Positions 8,962-17,502 of a stretch of DNA of 64,000 nucleotides are shown here, piece after piece. The stretch's first letter is position 1. Each line of letters begins with the position of its first letter. The stretch is from an uncultured Nitratireductor sp. GTDB lineage: Bacteria > Pseudomonadota > Alphaproteobacteria > Rhizobiales > Rhizobiaceae. Under the pieces are notes generated by a model that was not told the origin of the DNA, did no database searches, and saw nothing but the letters and a program-made list of their open reading frames with translations. The position numbers and the translations under genes are program-made. The stretch covers positions 1-64,000 of the forward strand of contig NZ_CAJXGF010000002.1 of the NCBI RefSeq assembly GCF_913053745.1. The letters run 5' to 3'.

Positions 8962-9137
8962 GCTGTCGGTTCCGCTGAAGCGGACTAGAGGGAACATGGT
9001 GCGGCGCAAAAGCGCCAAGGCCATGGCTGCCCCCGCAACTGTAAGCGGAGAGCGTTTTCCTGATCGCCACTGAGGCATGAGGCCTTGGGAAGGCTGGAGA
9101 GCGCAGCGACCCGTGAGCCAGGAAACCTGCCGACGGC
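8962..9137 (+). ncRNA. Cobalamin riboswitch upstream of the HupE-like gene
   Basis: The plus strand carries a complete cobalamin aptamer: a P1 stem pairing 8962-8969 with 9130-9137, AGAGGGAAC, the core CCCCGCAACTGTAAGCGG, GCCACTG, GGGAAGGC and the B12 box GAGCCAGGAAACCTGCC. It ends 46 nt before the ATG of the HupE-type gene, so the expression platform is short and probably overlaps the GGAGGGG ribosome-binding site. This predicts B12-dependent shut-off of metal uptake, and possibly of cobP and cobO downstream. Confidence 0.95.
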
Positions 9138-9183
9138 CTGAAAGAAACACCATAACCCTCGGGTGGAGGGGAAAGGACCGGAC

Positions 9184-9804
9184 ATGACCTCGCGTATCGC
9201 ACGCATTTTTTCCGCATTCGTTTTTTCCGCGCTCTTCGCAACCAGCGCGCAGGCGCATCACGCCATGGACGGAGAGACGCCCACGACCCTCTATGAGGGG
9301 CTCGTCTCAGGGCTCGCCCATCCGGTGATCGGGCTCGATCATCTGGCCTTCATTCTCGCCGCCGGCCTCATTGCCGCCGTTGCCGGCATGAGCCTTTTCG
9401 CACCGCTTCTTTTCGTTGCGGGTTCGCTGATCGGCGTCGGTCTGCACCTGATGCTGCTCGACCTGCCGGCCGCCGAAATCGTCATCGCGGCAAGCGTTCT
9501 TGCTGGCGGCTGGCTTCTGGCGCGCGGCAGGGCGGTGGAGAACCAAATCCTCGTCTTCGCCCTGTTTCTGGTGGTCGGCGTGTTCCATGGCTATGCCTTC
9601 GGCGAGGCCATTGTCGGCAGCGAAGAGACACCGCTCATCGCCTATCTCGCCGGTCTCGCCGTGATCCAGAGCGCCATCGCGCTCGGCGCCTACTTTCTGG
9701 TTAGGTCGTGCGGCTGGGCGGTCGAGGCCATGCAGCCCCGGCTTGCCGGCGCGGTCATTGCCGGTGTCGGCATAACGTTCCTTGCCGGACAGCTTGTCGG
9801 CTAG
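9184..9804 (+). CDS. HupE/UreJ-family membrane protein, candidate cobalt importer
   Basis: The 206-residue protein starts with a signal peptide (cut near SAQA) exposing a His-rich HHAMDG N-terminus. It then has about six hydrophobic segments and the HupE/UreJ signature HPVIGLDHLAF. HupE-like proteins carry Ni2+ or Co2+; linkage to a cobalamin riboswitch points to Co2+. The ATG at 9184 follows GGAGGGGAAAGG, which decides the start over a GTG at 9163. It leads the plus-strand group with cobP 16 bp downstream. Substrate is inferred from context. Confidence 0.85.
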   Translation: MTSRIARIFSAFVFSALFATSAQAHHAMDGETPTTLYEGLVSGLAHPVIGLDHLAFILAAGLIAAVAGMSLFAPLLFVAGSLIGVGLHLMLLDLPAAEIVIAASVLAGGWLLARGRAVENQILVFALFLVVGVFHGYAFGEAIVGSEETPLIAYLAGLAVIQSAIALGAYFLVRSCGWAVEAMQPRLAGAVIAGVGITFLAGQLVG

Positions 9805-9820
9805 CCGGTCAGGCTTCGTG

Positions 9821-10327
9821 ATGCGTTCTCTTCATCTCGTTCTGGGCGGGGCGCGCTCCGGCAAAAGCCGCCATGCCGAAACGCTGATCGAGGCTGCGTC
9901 CGCGCCCTGGCACTACATCGCCACCGCGCAGGCCTTCGATGACGAGATGCGCGAGCGCATCGCGATCCACCGCGCCCGGCGCGAAGGGGCGTGGCAGACG
10001 CACGATGTCCCGCTCGACCTGCCGGGCATGCTTGAAAAACTGCCGGCCCGCGAAACGGTTCTGATCGATTGCCTGACCCTGTGGCTCAGCAATCTGATGC
10101 TGAACAACCATGAGCCGAAACCCGCCGGCGAGGGGCTGCTGGTAGCGCTTGCCGCCAGAGAGGGAACCACGGTTCTCGTCTCCAACGAGGTTGGCTTCGG
10201 CATCGTGCCCGAAAACGCGCTGGCGCGCCGGTTCCGCGACGAGGCGGGTTTTTTGAATCAGAAGATCGCCGCTGCCGCCGACAGCGTCACGCTGGTGGTT
10301 GCCGGCCTACCCATGAAAGTGAAGTGA
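9821..10327 (+). CDS. cobP: CobP, adenosylcobinamide kinase / guanylyltransferase
   Basis: The bifunctional enzyme phosphorylates adenosylcobinamide and adds GMP to build the nucleotide loop. The 168-residue protein begins with the P-loop LGGARSGKS and has the family segments WHYIATAQAFDDEM near residue 30, IDCLTLWLSNL near 80 and VSNEVGFGIVPEN near 120. The ATG at 9821 lies 16 bp after the HupE-like stop; the longer in-frame start would overlap that gene and lacks conservation. One base separates its stop from cobO. Confidence 0.93.
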   Translation: MRSLHLVLGGARSGKSRHAETLIEAASAPWHYIATAQAFDDEMRERIAIHRARREGAWQTHDVPLDLPGMLEKLPARETVLIDCLTLWLSNLMLNNHEPKPAGEGLLVALAAREGTTVLVSNEVGFGIVPENALARRFRDEAGFLNQKIAAAADSVTLVVAGLPMKVK

Positions 10328-10328
10328 T

Positions 10329-10943
10329 ATGCGAGAGATCGACGCAAACGAAGCCGAACGCCACAAGGCCAAGATGATCAAACGCAAGGCCGTTCAGGAT
10401 GCCGAAGTGGGCGACAAGACGGTCGAAAAGGGGCTTCTGATCGTCAATACGGGGCCGGGCAAGGGAAAATCCACCGCCGCCTTCGGGCTTGCCCTGCGCA
10501 TGCTCGGCCATGGCCGCCGGGTGGGCGTCGTGCAGTTCATCAAGGGCGCGTGGCACTGCGGCGAGAAAGATGCTTTCGCGGCCTTCGGCGACCGCGTCTC
10601 GTGGCATACGATGGGCGAGGGCTTCACCTGGGAAACGCAGGACCTCGAGCGCGATATCGCCGCCGCCGAGCGGGCCTGGGGAAAGGCCGAGGAACTCATG
10701 GCCGATCCGACCATCGGTCTTGTGGTTCTCGATGAGCTGAACATCGCCCTGCGCTACGACTATCTCGATCTCGAACGCGTCGCGAAGGCACTGACCGACC
10801 GGCGTGAAGACCTTCATGTCGTCGTCACGGGACGCAACGCCAAGCCGGCGCTCACCGAGGCCGCCGATCTGGTCACGGAAATGGGGCAGATGAAGCACCA
10901 TTTCGCCGCCGGAGTGAAAGCGCAGAAGGGCATCGAATTCTAG
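10329..10943 (+). CDS. cobO: CobO, cob(I)yrinic acid a,c-diamide adenosyltransferase
   Basis: CobO attaches the 5'-deoxyadenosyl ligand to the reduced corrinoid, using ATP. The 204-residue product has the CobA/CobO-type P-loop TGPGKGKST near residue 41, VVQFIKGAWHCGEKD near 65, and VVLDELNIALRYDYLDL near 135, a typical Walker B region. An N-terminal charged extension rich in Lys and Glu precedes the core, as in other CobO proteins. The TGATATG arrangement at cobP/cobO suggests coupling. Its stop overlaps the cobD stop on the opposite strand by 4 nt. Confidence 0.95.
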   Translation: MREIDANEAERHKAKMIKRKAVQDAEVGDKTVEKGLLIVNTGPGKGKSTAAFGLALRMLGHGRRVGVVQFIKGAWHCGEKDAFAAFGDRVSWHTMGEGFTWETQDLERDIAAAERAWGKAEELMADPTIGLVVLDELNIALRYDYLDLERVAKALTDRREDLHVVVTGRNAKPALTEAADLVTEMGQMKHHFAAGVKAQKGIEF

Positions 10944-11914
10944 GCTCGGAACGCCATATGCCACAGGCCTGCGGCAATCACCACAAGCCCGATCAAAAGC
11001 CCGTCCGCGATCCGGTAGAGCGTGATCGCTCGGCGAATGTCGTGGGCGTTGGTTGCGCGGCGGCCACCATCTCCCATCACCGCATCCTCCACCATTTCAC
11101 CGTCATAGCGGCGCGGCCCGGCAAGGGCCAGGCCGAGTGCGCCCGCCATGGCCGCTTCCGGCCAGCCGGCATTGGGCGAGCGATGGCGGTGCGCATCGCG
11201 GCGCACGGCGCTCCATGCCGCGCCTGCCGAAGCGTCGCGCATGAAGAATGCGGCGGCAATGAAGAGAAGCGCTGTCAGACGCGACGCAGGAAGGTTGATC
11301 AGATCGTCGAAACGCGCCGCCGCCCAGCCAAAATGACAATGCCGTGCGGTCTTGTGGCCGATCATGGAATCGGCCGTGTTCGCGGCTTTGTAGAGCGCGC
11401 CGCCCGCCAGTCCGCCGACCGCCAGCCAGAACACCGGCGCCACCACGCCGTCGGAACAGTTTTCGGCAAGGCTCTCGATGGCTGCGCGCGAAACGCCGGC
11501 TTCGTCGAGGCTTTCGGGATCGCGGCCAACGATTTGCGAAACCGCCCTGCGACCCTCCGCCAGCCCGCCGGTGTCGAGCCCGTCCGCCACCGCTGTCACG
11601 TGGCTTGCAAGGCTCCGTTGGGCGATCAGCGTGCTGCCGGCAAGGGCCGCGACCAGCAGCCCGGCCCAGCCGGAAAGGGTCGTCTGGATCAACCAGCCGG
11701 CCAAACCTGCGAGTGCCAGAATGGCGGCCAGCGCCAGCACACCGTTCAGCCGGCGCGCGCCGGGCGAAAGGGTTTCGACATTGCATCGAGCGTCCGCGAA
11801 GGCGATAAGACGGCCGATCCAGGTGACGGGATGGCCGATCAGGCGAAAGAGCCGCTCGGGATAACCGATGGCGAGCTCGACCAGCATGGAGGAAAGGGCG
11901 ATCAGAATGGACAT
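10940..11914 (-). CDS. cobD: CobD (CbiB), adenosylcobinamide-phosphate synthase
   Basis: This integral membrane enzyme amidates adenosylcobyric acid with the aminopropanol arm. The 324-residue protein has several hydrophobic segments, the N-terminal GYPERLFRLIGHPVTWIG motif, ENCSDGVVAPVFW near residue 150 and KAANTADSMIGHK near 180. These are family hallmarks. The aminopropanol phosphate comes from CobC, encoded divergently next door; the two start codons overlap. Its 3' end overlaps cobO. Confidence 0.95.
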   Translation of the reverse strand: MSILIALSSMLVELAIGYPERLFRLIGHPVTWIGRLIAFADARCNVETLSPGARRLNGVLALAAILALAGLAGWLIQTTLSGWAGLLVAALAGSTLIAQRSLASHVTAVADGLDTGGLAEGRRAVSQIVGRDPESLDEAGVSRAAIESLAENCSDGVVAPVFWLAVGGLAGGALYKAANTADSMIGHKTARHCHFGWAAARFDDLINLPASRLTALLFIAAAFFMRDASAGAAWSAVRRDAHRHRSPNAGWPEAAMAGALGLALAGPRRYDGEMVEDAVMGDGGRRATNAHDIRRAITLYRIADGLLIGLVVIAAGLWHMAFRA

Positions 11915-12953
11915 CGGGCCTCGATTGGCTGACCGGGCGACGGACAGGGTGACCGATCACGGCGGCAGTCTCGTCCGGGCGGCAACGCTGTTTCCAGGTG
12001 CCCCGACGCCCTGGCTCGATCTGTCCACCGGCATCAACCCGCACCCCTATCCTTTTTCGCCGCCGCCCGCCAGCGTCCTTGCGCGCCTGCCGGAAGAGGC
12101 CGACATGGCCGCGCTGGCGGATCGTGCCGCCCGATATTACGGCGCGCCGTCTGCGGCCAATGTCATCGTTGCGCCCGGAACGCAGCTTCTTCTGCCACTG
12201 GTCGCTTCACTTCCGGCGCCGGGATCGGCGCGCATTCTGGGGCCCACCTATGCCGAGCATTCGCGCGTCGCCGCGCTTGTCGGCCACAAGGTTGAGGAGG
12301 TCGACGATTTCGGCATGCTTCCAGCCGCCCGACTCGCCGTGGTGGTCAATCCCAACAATCCGGATGGACGACTGATCGGTCGCGACGAACTGCTTGAACT
12401 TGCCGAAAACATGCGCGGCAATGGTGGAATTCTGCTTGTGGACGAAGCCTTCATGGATGTTGGCCCGAGGGCAGAAAGCGTTGCCGGCGATGTGGAAATC
12501 GGCAACATCGTGGTGCTTCGCTCTTTCGGAAAATTTTTCGGCCTGGCGGGTTTGCGGCTCGGCTTCGCCCTTGCCTCCGAAGAAATCGCCCAAAGGCTTT
12601 CGGCCTGGCTGGGGCCCTGGGCTGTCGCGGGGCCGGCGCTTCATGCGGGGCTCGAAGCGCTTGACGATCGCGACTGGCAGAGTGCCATGCGGCAGGAGCT
12701 CATCAAGACGCGTACACGGCTGGATTCACTGTTCGCCCATGCTGGATTGAACATCGAGAGTGGCACGGACCTCTTTCGCTTCCTGCGCCGCCCGCATGCG
12801 GCCAAGCTTTTCGAACGTCTTGGTCGCAATGGCATTCTCGTACGGCGCTTCGCCGGACGGCCGGACTGCCTCCGTATAGGTCTTCCAGGCGAAGACCGGG
12901 ATTTCGAACGTCTGCGTGCGGCGCTGGATGGTTGGAAGGGCGGAGAGGCGTAA
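11907..12953 (+). CDS. cobC: CobC, L-threonine-O-3-phosphate decarboxylase
   Basis: This PLP-dependent fold-type I enzyme makes (R)-1-amino-2-propanol phosphate for CobD. The 348-residue protein has DHGGSLVRAA near the start, LDLSTGINPHPYP, VVNPNNPDG near residue 145, VDEAFMD near 180 and the PLP-lysine segment LRSFGKFFGLAGLRLG near 200. The start is uncertain: ATG 11907 overlaps the divergent cobD start by 8 bp, ATGs at 11868 and 11886 lie inside cobD, and a GTG at 11949 is also in frame. Its stop overlaps the start of the next gene (TAATG). Confidence 0.92.
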   Translation: MDIGPRLADRATDRVTDHGGSLVRAATLFPGAPTPWLDLSTGINPHPYPFSPPPASVLARLPEEADMAALADRAARYYGAPSAANVIVAPGTQLLLPLVASLPAPGSARILGPTYAEHSRVAALVGHKVEEVDDFGMLPAARLAVVVNPNNPDGRLIGRDELLELAENMRGNGGILLVDEAFMDVGPRAESVAGDVEIGNIVVLRSFGKFFGLAGLRLGFALASEEIAQRLSAWLGPWAVAGPALHAGLEALDDRDWQSAMRQELIKTRTRLDSLFAHAGLNIESGTDLFRFLRRPHAAKLFERLGRNGILVRRFAGRPDCLRIGLPGEDRDFERLRAALDGWKGGEA

Positions 12954-13459
12954 TGCTTTATGTCTGCCCCGGCGCGCATTTGCAGCGCATGCTCAAGGCA
13001 ACCGGCGCACGCCACATGGTCTCGCTCATTTCGAGCGGCGAACCGCAGGCTCTGGACGATGCCAGCGCCGTGCCGAACCGCCTGCATCTCGCCATGCACG
13101 ACATAGCGGATCTACGTCCTGGCCTCATCGCGCCGGCGCTCGATCATGTCGAGCGCCTGCTCGATTTCGCACAGGATTGGGATTGGCGTTCGCCGATGGT
13201 GGTGCATTGCCATGCCGGGATCAGCCGTTCCACGGCCGCAGCCTATGTCATCGCCAATGCCTTCGCGCGCGAGATGGACGAATTCGCCCTGGCGGAGATG
13301 CTGCGCGAACGCGCGCCCAGCGCTACGCCCAACCGGCGCATCGTGGCACTGGGCGACCGTCTGCTAGAGCGCGATGGCCGGATGATCAGCGCGATTCACG
13401 CGATCGGCCGGGGTGCGGAGGCGTTCGCGGGCGAGCCGTTTCATTTTCCCGCCCGCTGA
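12953..13459 (+). CDS. Tyrosine/dual-specificity phosphatase-like protein in the cob cluster
   Basis: The 168-residue protein carries HCHAGISRS at residues 85-93, the Cys-X5-Arg signature of cysteine phosphatases with Cys86 as predicted nucleophile. A general-acid Asp may lie in the HDIADL segment near residue 50. Its ATG overlaps the cobC stop (TAATG), so it is translated with cobC. The substrate is unknown. A corrinoid phosphate or aminopropanol phosphate would fit the context, but nothing in the sequence proves it, and a protein-phosphotyrosine role is equally open. Confidence 0.8.
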   Translation: MLYVCPGAHLQRMLKATGARHMVSLISSGEPQALDDASAVPNRLHLAMHDIADLRPGLIAPALDHVERLLDFAQDWDWRSPMVVHCHAGISRSTAAAYVIANAFAREMDEFALAEMLRERAPSATPNRRIVALGDRLLERDGRMISAIHAIGRGAEAFAGEPFHFPAR

Positions 13460-13468
13460 ATTGCCGAA

Positions 13469-13490
13469 CGGGCCCCGGCTAGGAGGCCCG
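13469..13490. terminator. Hairpin between convergent phosphatase and nhaC genes
   Basis: CGGGCC and GGCCCG form a 6-bp GC stem with a 10-nt loop in the 47-bp gap between two convergent genes. It lacks a clear T-run on either side, so it may be only a weak or Rho-assisted bidirectional terminator. Confidence 0.4.
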
Positions 13491-13506
13491 CTCGTATCGT
13501 CGGGTT

Positions 13507-15018
13507 CTATTCCGCCGGAGCGGTGCTCGGCGCAGGTGGTGTTTCCCAGCCGTGGTCGCTCAGATCCGCAATGGTTTCGCCACTGTCGTGCCAGCCCTGA
13601 ATCTCTGCCTCGCTGGCACGCGGCGAGAAGAAGCCCGTATAGGCGTAGGCGAGACCGATCACCGGCGACAGCCAGCAGGCGAAGGCGAGCGGTATATAGA
13701 GCAGGTTCTCCAGATGACCGTCGGAAACGCCGAGCGCCAGTGCGCTGATCACGAACGCACCACCCGCATTCCACGGAACGAGCGGCGAGATCAAAGTGCT
13801 GCCTTCCTCGATCGCCCGCGATAGGTTGAGCGTGGAATAGCCCATGCCGCGATAAACCGGTGCATACATGCGCCCGGGCAATGCGATGGAAAGATAGGGG
13901 TCGCCCGCCACCAGATTGGTCGCCATGGAGGTGCCGACCGCTGCAGTCTGGATGCCGGCAAAGCTGCGCACCTGGGTCATGATCGCTTTGATAATGGTCT
14001 CGAGGCAGCCGGTTTTCTCCAGCGCGCCGCCAAAGCCGAGCGCGATCAGAACCAGTGAGATCGTCCACATCATCGACTGGATTCCGCCGCGATTGAGCAG
14101 CGAGTCGATTTCGCTGACGCCGGTGTCGATCTTGTAGCCGCTATTGGCATAGGTGAAGACATCGTGCAGCCCCACGCCCTGCGCGATCATCGCCGTCAGG
14201 CCGCCAGCCAGAACGCCGGCAAAAAGAGACGGGATCGGCGGCATGCGCTTCACCGCCAGCGCGATCACCAGAATGGCCGGCAGAAGGAGCCAGGGCGAAA
14301 TCACGAAATTTTCCTGGAGCGACGAGGTGATCGCGGTGATCTTTTCGAAGGACGCACCGCCCGATTCGATCAACGCATAACCGGCGAACAAATAGATGCC
14401 GAGCGCGATGAGCATGGAAGGAATGGTCGTCGGCATCATGTTCTTGATGTGCGAGAACACGTCTACACCCGTCACCGCCGGCGCCAGGTTGGTGGTGTCG
14501 GAGAGCGGCGAGACCTTGTCGCCGAAGAACGCGCCGGAAACCACCGCGCCCGCCGTCCAGTAGACGGGAATGCCGAACCCGGCGCCAATACCCATCAGCG
14601 CCAGGCCGACCGTGCCGACCGTGCCCCATGAGGTGCCGAGCGACAGCGAAACGACCGCGCATAAGAGCATGGCCGCGGCGAGGAATATCTGCGGCGACAG
14701 AATTGTGAGGCCGTAATAGATCAGTGTCGGCACGGTGCCGCTCGCGATCCACACGCCGATGATCATACCGACCGTGATGAGCACCGAGACGGAAGGCAGC
14801 GACACATGAATGACGTGGAACACGCCTTTTTCGATATCTTCCCAGTCGAAACCCAGCTTGATGCCGACAAGGCCGGTGATGGCCAGGCCGATGGCCAAAG
14901 GCACATGCGGCGTGAAGTCGTCGAAGTAGAAGAGCTGTACGCCGAGCACGATGAGCGTAAGCAACACCGGCGTCAGCGCGAGCGGTAAGCTCGGCAGGGC
15001 CTTTTGCGAGGACGACAT
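13507..15018 (-). CDS. nhaC: NhaC-family Na+/H+ antiporter
   Basis: This inner-membrane secondary transporter exchanges Na+ for H+ or, in some members, organic anions such as malate/lactate. The 503-residue protein has about 11-12 hydrophobic segments and the NhaC motifs GTSWGTVGTVGLAL near residue 130 and SGAFFGDKVSPLSDTTNLAP near 165. Neighbours are unrelated to it, so it looks monocistronic. Its upstream region is AT-rich and contains a long imperfect inverted repeat. Ion specificity cannot be read from sequence. Confidence 0.9.
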   Translation of the reverse strand: MSSSQKALPSLPLALTPVLLTLIVLGVQLFYFDDFTPHVPLAIGLAITGLVGIKLGFDWEDIEKGVFHVIHVSLPSVSVLITVGMIIGVWIASGTVPTLIYYGLTILSPQIFLAAAMLLCAVVSLSLGTSWGTVGTVGLALMGIGAGFGIPVYWTAGAVVSGAFFGDKVSPLSDTTNLAPAVTGVDVFSHIKNMMPTTIPSMLIALGIYLFAGYALIESGGASFEKITAITSSLQENFVISPWLLLPAILVIALAVKRMPPIPSLFAGVLAGGLTAMIAQGVGLHDVFTYANSGYKIDTGVSEIDSLLNRGGIQSMMWTISLVLIALGFGGALEKTGCLETIIKAIMTQVRSFAGIQTAAVGTSMATNLVAGDPYLSIALPGRMYAPVYRGMGYSTLNLSRAIEEGSTLISPLVPWNAGGAFVISALALGVSDGHLENLLYIPLAFACWLSPVIGLAYAYTGFFSPRASEAEIQGWHDSGETIADLSDHGWETPPAPSTAPAE

Positions 15019-15090
15019 GTCTCTCTCCCATTAATGTTCGTCGAAGGCGCGTTTGGGCCGCGCTCTTGTTTTCATGACGATAACAGGAGG

Positions 15091-15146
15091 GGAAAATCGT
15101 TTGGTCTTAATTTGCTATTTTTAAGGTCTAAACGACTAAATTTTCC
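15091..15146. repeat. Imperfect inverted repeat in the nhaC 5' region
   Basis: GGAAAAT at 15091-15097 pairs with ATTTTCC at 15140-15146. Inside it CGTTTGGTCTTAA (15098-15110) mirrors TTAAGGTCTAAACG (15121-15134), with a few mismatches and a small bulge. The element starts about 70 bp upstream of the nhaC ATG in otherwise AT-rich DNA. It could be an operator or a leader-RNA stem. Confidence 0.5.
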
Positions 15147-15222
15147 AAAATTTATGGATCGGTTCAGGCTTAAAACAGATTCAGCTTAGAGATTTCGTCG
15201 TTTCATAGCCGGTCCGGACCGT

Positions 15223-16218
15223 TCATAACGTTCCGGTTCCAGCAAGAATTTCCGCAGTGAGGCGGAAGGATTTCAACCTTGCATCGTGATCGTGAATCTG
15301 TCCGGTGACGATGACTTCGTCGGGCTCGTAGCGCGCAATAAATCCGTTCAGCGCATCGCGCACCGTGTCTGGGCTGCCGGCCGCCGTGCAGGCAAGCGCT
15401 TGGGCCACGCCTGCGGCGATGGTGGGCTCGAAGGTTTCCTCCACATTCTCCACCGGGCGGGGCAGGGGCCCCGGTCGCCCGGTGCGCAGATTGGCAAAGG
15501 CCTGTTGCATGGACGTTTTAAGAAACTGCCCCTCCGCGTCCGTGTCGGCGGCAAACACGTTGAGCGCCATCATGAAATGCGGCTTTTCCAAATGTTCGGA
15601 GGGCCGGAATGTCTGGCGGTAAACCTCAATTGCCTGTTCCAGCGCGGCAGGCGCGAAGTGCGAGGCAAACGCGTAGGGAAGGCCGAGATGGGCTGCAAGT
15701 TGTGCGCCATAGAGACTGGAACCGAGAATCCAGACCGGCACATGCGTGTCGCGTCCGGGGATGGCGCGCACTTTTTGGCCGGGTTGGTCCCTGCCCAGAT
15801 AGGTCATCAGTTCCATGACGTCGCGCGGGAAACCGTCGCCATCCTCCAGCCCTCGCCGGAGCGCCCGCGCCGTCGCCATGTCGGTGCCGGGTGCACGACC
15901 GAGGCCAAGGTCGATGCGGTCGGGATAAAGCGTGGCGAGCGTGCCGAATTGCTCGGCGACGATCAGGGGTGCGTGGTTGGGCAGCATCACGCCGCCCGCG
16001 CCGACGCGGATGGTGCTTGTCGCCGCCGCCACCTGACCGATCAGCACCGCCGTGGCCGCGCTGGCAATGCCGGCCATGTTGTGATGCTCGGCGAGCCAAA
16101 AGCGGCGATACCCCCAGCTTTCGGCGTTGCGGGCGAGGTCGAGCGTGTTGCGCAGGGCGTCTTCAACGCTCGATCCGTCAGGGACGGGAGCCAGGTCTAG
16201 AACGGAAAAGGGGATCAT
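15223..16218 (-). CDS. LLM-class flavin-dependent oxidoreductase (luciferase-like)
   Basis: The 331-residue protein begins [13 protein letters not shown] and has [21 protein letters not shown] near residue 50, [15 protein letters not shown] near 80 and [13 protein letters not shown] near 115. These are the marks of the single-component MsnO8-like branch of luciferase-like monooxygenases, which use reduced FMN. I chose ATG 16218 over an upstream in-frame codon because the conserved beta strand then sits at the N-terminus and GGAG lies upstream. It is 72 bp after the CoA-transferase gene on the same strand. The substrate is unknown. A perfect palindrome CGGTCCGGACCG lies just past its stop at 15210-15221. 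Confidence 0.88.
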   Translation of the reverse strand: MIPFSVLDLAPVPDGSSVEDALRNTLDLARNAESWGYRRFWLAEHHNMAGIASAATAVLIGQVAAATSTIRVGAGGVMLPNHAPLIVAEQFGTLATLYPDRIDLGLGRAPGTDMATARALRRGLEDGDGFPRDVMELMTYLGRDQPGQKVRAIPGRDTHVPVWILGSSLYGAQLAAHLGLPYAFASHFAPAALEQAIEVYRQTFRPSEHLEKPHFMMALNVFAADTDAEGQFLKTSMQQAFANLRTGRPGPLPRPVENVEETFEPTIAAGVAQALACTAAGSPDTVRDALNGFIARYEPDEVIVTGQIHDHDARLKSFRLTAEILAGTGTL

Positions 16219-16290
16219 CTGGGAAGCTCCGGAGAGGAAGTCACTTTCCGGCATATGGGGGCGTTCGGCGTCGATCCAAGGGGTGGGCTC

Positions 16291-17502
16291 TCAGCCGATG
16301 TCGATCGTATGGTCGCTGGCAAGGCGGTCGATTTCTTCGGGTGTAAAGCCGGCGGCCTCCAGCACCGCTTTCGTGTCCGCGCCCAGCGCCGGTGCCGGAT
16401 GGTGCAGCCGGCAGGGTGTGCGACTCAGTTTCACCGGAAAGCCCAGCATGCGGATTGGCCCGTGATCCGGCTGGTCCACCTCGATCACCATTTCCTGCGC
16501 GCGCGTCTGTGGGTCGTCCAGCGCCTCGGCCAGATTCTGTACCTTTCCGCATGGCACACCGGCGGCATTGAGGCGGGCGATCCAGGCCTCCTGCGTGTCG
16601 GATCCGACAGCCCCGTCAATCATCTGATTGAGTTCGAGGCGTCGGGCGAAGCGCTTCTCATTGGTGTCGTAACGCGGATCTTCCAGCAGGTGACCGAGCC
16701 CCACCGCATCGAGGAACCGCTTCAGGATCACATCGTTCGACGGCGCTACGGCGATCTCTCCGTCATCGGCCCTGAAAAGTCCGTAGGGCGCGACCAGCGG
16801 ATGGTCGTTGCCGGTGCGGGCGGGCAGATTCCCGGTGGTGAAGTATTCGGACGCAAGATAAGCCATCATGCTGATCGCGCCGTTCATCATCGCGGTTTCC
16901 ACATGCTGTCCCGAGCCGTTCAGATCGCGGGCGCGCAGCGCGCTGACGATGCCGAACGCGCAATAGAGCCCGGCGACCAGATCGGTAATCGGTTGCGCAA
17001 CGCGCATCGGCTCGGTGCCGTCCGCGCCGTTGACGCTCATCAGCCCGCTCATGGCCTGGGCGATGAAGTCGAACGCGGGACGTTTCACATAGGGACCTGT
17101 CGAGCCGTAGCCGTTCACATTGGCGGTTACCAGGCGGGGGTTGAGATCCTTCAGGCGGTCTTCGGCGAAGCCCATTTTTGCCATCACGCCGGGGCGGAAA
17201 TTGTCGATGAGCACGTCCGCGCCAACGATCAGGCGTTCCAGAACTTTCCGTCCGCGTTCGCTGTAGAGATCGATAACGACCGACTTCTTGTTGCGGTTGA
17301 AACTTGCATAGTACGCCGAGAACCCTCCGCGAAGCGTCCCCTGCTCACGGATCGGATCGCCCTTGGCAGGCTCTACCTTGATGACCTCGGCGCCCATGTC
17401 GCCGAGCATCATCGTACAGAAGGGACCCGAAAGAACGCGCGTCAGGTCGATCACCTTGATGCCATCGAGCGGGGCTTTCATCTCGGTCATGTCGTCAGCC
17501 AT
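16291..17502 (-). CDS. CaiB/BaiF family (type III) CoA-transferase
   Basis: Family members move CoA between carboxylic acids, often from succinyl-CoA. The product (403 residues from ATG 17502) has GIKVIDLTRVLSGPFCTMMLGD at the start, with the nucleophilic Asp expected in the D-rich NGYGSTGPY/PAFDFIAQA region, and IDNFRPGVMAKMGF near residue 105. It overlaps the HMG-CoA-lyase-like gene by 8 bp, implying that this protein activates the acid and the lyase cleaves the CoA ester. Other in-frame ATGs at 17490 and 17481 are possible starts. Confidence 0.9.
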   Translation of the reverse strand: MADDMTEMKAPLDGIKVIDLTRVLSGPFCTMMLGDMGAEVIKVEPAKGDPIREQGTLRGGFSAYYASFNRNKKSVVIDLYSERGRKVLERLIVGADVLIDNFRPGVMAKMGFAEDRLKDLNPRLVTANVNGYGSTGPYVKRPAFDFIAQAMSGLMSVNGADGTEPMRVAQPITDLVAGLYCAFGIVSALRARDLNGSGQHVETAMMNGAISMMAYLASEYFTTGNLPARTGNDHPLVAPYGLFRADDGEIAVAPSNDVILKRFLDAVGLGHLLEDPRYDTNEKRFARRLELNQMIDGAVGSDTQEAWIARLNAAGVPCGKVQNLAEALDDPQTRAQEMVIEVDQPDHGPIRMLGFPVKLSRTPCRLHHPAPALGADTKAVLEAAGFTPEEIDRLASDHTIDIG

